From Candidatus Neomarinimicrobiota bacterium (GTDB lineage Bacteria > Fidelibacterota > Marinisomatia > Marinisomatales > TCS55), in the NCBI GenBank assembly GCA_018651745.1, contig JABIDL010000009.1:1-64000 (forward strand): a DNA stretch of 64,000 nucleotides. The letters run 5' to 3'. The notes under the pieces were generated by a model that did not search any database, was not told where the DNA came from, and saw only the letters and a list, made by a program, of their open reading frames with translations. The position numbers and the translations under genes were made by a program. This document shows positions 62,853 through 64,000 of this stretch, piece by piece. The number at the start of each line of letters is the position of its first letter. Within the stretch, counting starts at the first letter, position 1.

Positions 62853-62855
62853 GAG
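62851..62855 (+). promoter_or_regulatory. Shine-Dalgarno before butyrate kinase
   Basis: AGGAG overlaps the stop of the ferritin-like gene. Six bases after it (62862) the reading frame of butyrate kinase should start, at the spot where the family has its first Met, but the codon is TTC. The ribosome site and spacing fix the start even though the codon is not a usual one. Confidence 0.65.
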
Positions 62856-62861
62856 TACGTT

Positions 62862-63905
62862 TTCTTTATATTCGCGATTAATCCCGGGTCAACTTCCACA
62901 GAAGTAGGTTATTTCGAAAATAATAATTCAATATGGATTCATAAGTTTGACCACACCTCAGAAGATTTATCTGAAAATATTATTGATCAACTAACATTTC
63001 GAAATGATTGTATTAAACCCTATATAGGTATTGAGCAATTAGATGCCGTTGTATCTCGCGGTGGTTTATTAAAACCTTTAGTTAGTGGTGTTTACAAGAT
63101 TTCTGAAAAAATGTTAACAGATTTAAGAATAGGTGAATATGGGATTCATGCATCTAATTTGGGCGCCCTTCTTGCCTTTCCAATCGCCCAAAAATGGTCT
63201 GTTTCTGCCTTTATAGTAGATCCGATCACCAGTGATGACTTCCCACCTGTTGCTCGAATTTCCGGCGTTCCCGGCATAGAGCGCAAAAGTCGAAGTCATG
63301 CCCTAAACATTAAGTATTGTTACTACAAACAATGCAACGATAATAATCTTGAATCCAAAGATGGACGTTTCATTATCTGCCACTTTGGAAGTGGTTTTTC
63401 CATTGCGGCTGTAGTTGGTGGGAAAATAATCGACGTAAACGATGCATTGCTGGGTATGGGACCATTTTCAGTGGAACGGGCTGGAGCATTACCCTTGGCG
63501 AGTATTCTTTCTTTGGCGTACAATCGCAAATTGAGCCAAAAAGAATCTGAAAAATTATTAACGAAGGAAAGCGGTTTAGCCGGGTATTTGGGAACCAACG
63601 ACTTCCGCGAAATTGAGAAACGCCTTCAAAAAAATGATTCTCAGGCTCAACTAGTTTTCGACGGAATGTTATACCAAATTTCTAAGGAAATGGGTGCATG
63701 TTTAGCCGTGCTGAAGGGCCAATGTGACGGTATCATACTTACAGGTGGGCTTACCCAATCTGAACATTTTGTAAATAACCTTAAAGAGCGCATTTCTTTT
63801 GCCGGAGATATTACGGTGTATCCCGGCTCATTTGAGTTGGAAGCTTTAGCTAGCGGTGCAGAAAGAGTTTTAAATCATTCAGAACAAGCTAAAATTTATC
63901 AATGA
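62862..63905 (+). CDS. buk: Butyrate kinase, start codon not canonical
   Basis: The frame encodes an acetate/butyrate kinase of about 347 residues: AINPGSTSTEVGYF near the N terminus (phosphate-binding loop), GIHASNLGALLAFP, HFGSGFSIAAVVGGKIIDVNDALLGMGPFS and GIILTGGLTQSE. It makes ATP and butyrate or a similar short or branched acid from the acyl phosphate. The conserved protein starts well before the first ATG at 63111 (that would lose about 83 residues), but no ATG, GTG or TTG exists between the previous stop and the conserved NPGS. The best start is codon TTC at 62862 by spacing from AGGAG and by family length; ATA at 62868 is another option. Confidence 0.85.
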   Translation, partial: FFIFAINPGSTSTEVGYFENNNSIWIHKFDHTSEDLSENIIDQLTFRNDCIKPYIGIEQLDAVVSRGGLLKPLVSGVYKISEKMLTDLRIGEYGIHASNLGALLAFPIAQKWSVSAFIVDPITSDDFPPVARISGVPGIERKSRSHALNIKYCYYKQCNDNNLESKDGRFIICHFGSGFSIAAVVGGKIIDVNDALLGMGPFSVERAGALPLASILSLAYNRKLSQKESEKLLTKESGLAGYLGTNDFREIEKRLQKNDSQAQLVFDGMLYQISKEMGACLAVLKGQCDGIILTGGLTQSEHFVNNLKERISFAGDITVYPGSFELEALASGAERVLNHSEQAKIYQ

Positions 63906-64000
63906 TTGCGTCTTTTAAAGAAATTGAAATGGTTTTAAAAGGTCAAGGCCCGGTGACTGTTGCAATCGTTCAACCTAAAGATGATTCGTTGCTGAGATCA
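63902..64000 (+). CDS. ptb: Phosphate butyryltransferase, N-terminal part
   Basis: The ATG overlaps the butyrate kinase stop by ATGA and the first 33 residues (MIASFKEIEMVLKGQG, then PVTVAIVQPKDD) match the start of phosphate acyltransferases that turn butyryl-CoA or branched acyl-CoA into acyl phosphate. The gene runs off the right edge. With butyrate kinase it provides ATP from the acyl-CoA made by the upstream oxidoreductase. Confidence 0.83.
   Translation, partial: MIASFKEIEMVLKGQGPVTVAIVQPKDDSLLRS

Noticed and set aside
62595-63905. A natural ferritin-kinase fusion by TAG read-through
   Set aside because: TAG ends other genes in the window (for example phosphofructokinase), and a good AGGAG lies at the junction, so separate translation is more likely; kept as an alternative only.
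1-64000. CRISPR arrays, rRNA genes, prophage or replication origin
   Set aside because: No spaced direct repeats, rRNA-like conserved stretches, phage genes or DnaA-box clusters were seen by eye.

Overview
The window looks like a chromosomal segment of an AT-rich, Gram-negative, probably marine bacterium. It encodes outer-membrane proteins (porins, a TonB receptor), lipoproteins, and a secreted protein whose C-terminal sorting tail contains SENYPNPFNP, as in type IX secretion lineages. Together with many tight 1-4 nt gene overlaps, and a mix of Bacteroidota-like and other bacterial families, this suggests the Marinimicrobia/SAR406 (Neomarinimicrobiota) or a related FCB-group lineage. That placement is an inference from sequence style; no rRNA is present. 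Apart from an IS3-type transposase tail at the left edge there are no mobile elements, CRISPR arrays or phage genes. One tRNA (Val, TAC) follows lon.

Layout, left to right. 1-508: transposase remnant and a gene-poor stretch. 509-2141: a QueD-like pterin enzyme, a queuosine-precursor transporter and FolE. 2143-8914: a 2-oxoacid dehydrogenase complex with its own lipoylation enzymes (lpd, lipB, fused E1, E2, lipA) and an unknown protein. 9047-13065: Lon, tRNA-Val and an ion transporter. 13245-19309: a small anchored protein, then a cyanophycin locus (cyanophycinase, cyanophycin synthetase, a second Mur-ligase-like protein). 19373-25807: central carbon genes: a GAPDH-like protein without the catalytic cysteine, a normal GAPDH, PPi-dependent phosphofructokinase and class I aldolase on +, with acetoacetyl-CoA synthetase on -. 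25988-26015: a strong bidirectional terminator.

26035-34541 (-): a surface and phosphate region with two lamin-tail-domain proteins, a beta-propeller lipoprotein, an OprP-like porin and two tandem Na/Pi cotransporters. 34564-40966 (-): a tripartite tricarboxylate transporter with a fused TctC-TctB protein, two CYTH-type proteins, and an SSS symporter overlapping thiamine pyrophosphokinase. 41083-46096 (+): TetR, RND/MMPL exporter, LolA-like protein and outer-membrane protein, a likely lipid-trafficking unit. 46151-47977 (-): a third Na/Pi transporter with separate PhoU. 48050-54621 (-): a fatty-acid beta-oxidation operon under a TetR regulator.

54815-59745 (+): a small CxxC protein, an Rrf2 regulator, a membrane protein, then TetR, TonB receptor and lipoprotein. 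The TetR operator-like site here shares 12 of 13 bases with the one at the beta-oxidation operon. 59881-64000 (+): a 2-oxoacid:ferredoxin oxidoreductase, a half-size ferritin-like protein, butyrate kinase and the start of phosphate butyryltransferase: an ATP-yielding route from 2-oxoacids to organic acids. The most unusual observations are the cysteine-less GAPDH paralog, the cysteine-less QueD homolog, the shared TetR site, the TctC-TctB fusion, the paired CYTH proteins, and two genes that lack a canonical start codon where one is expected.
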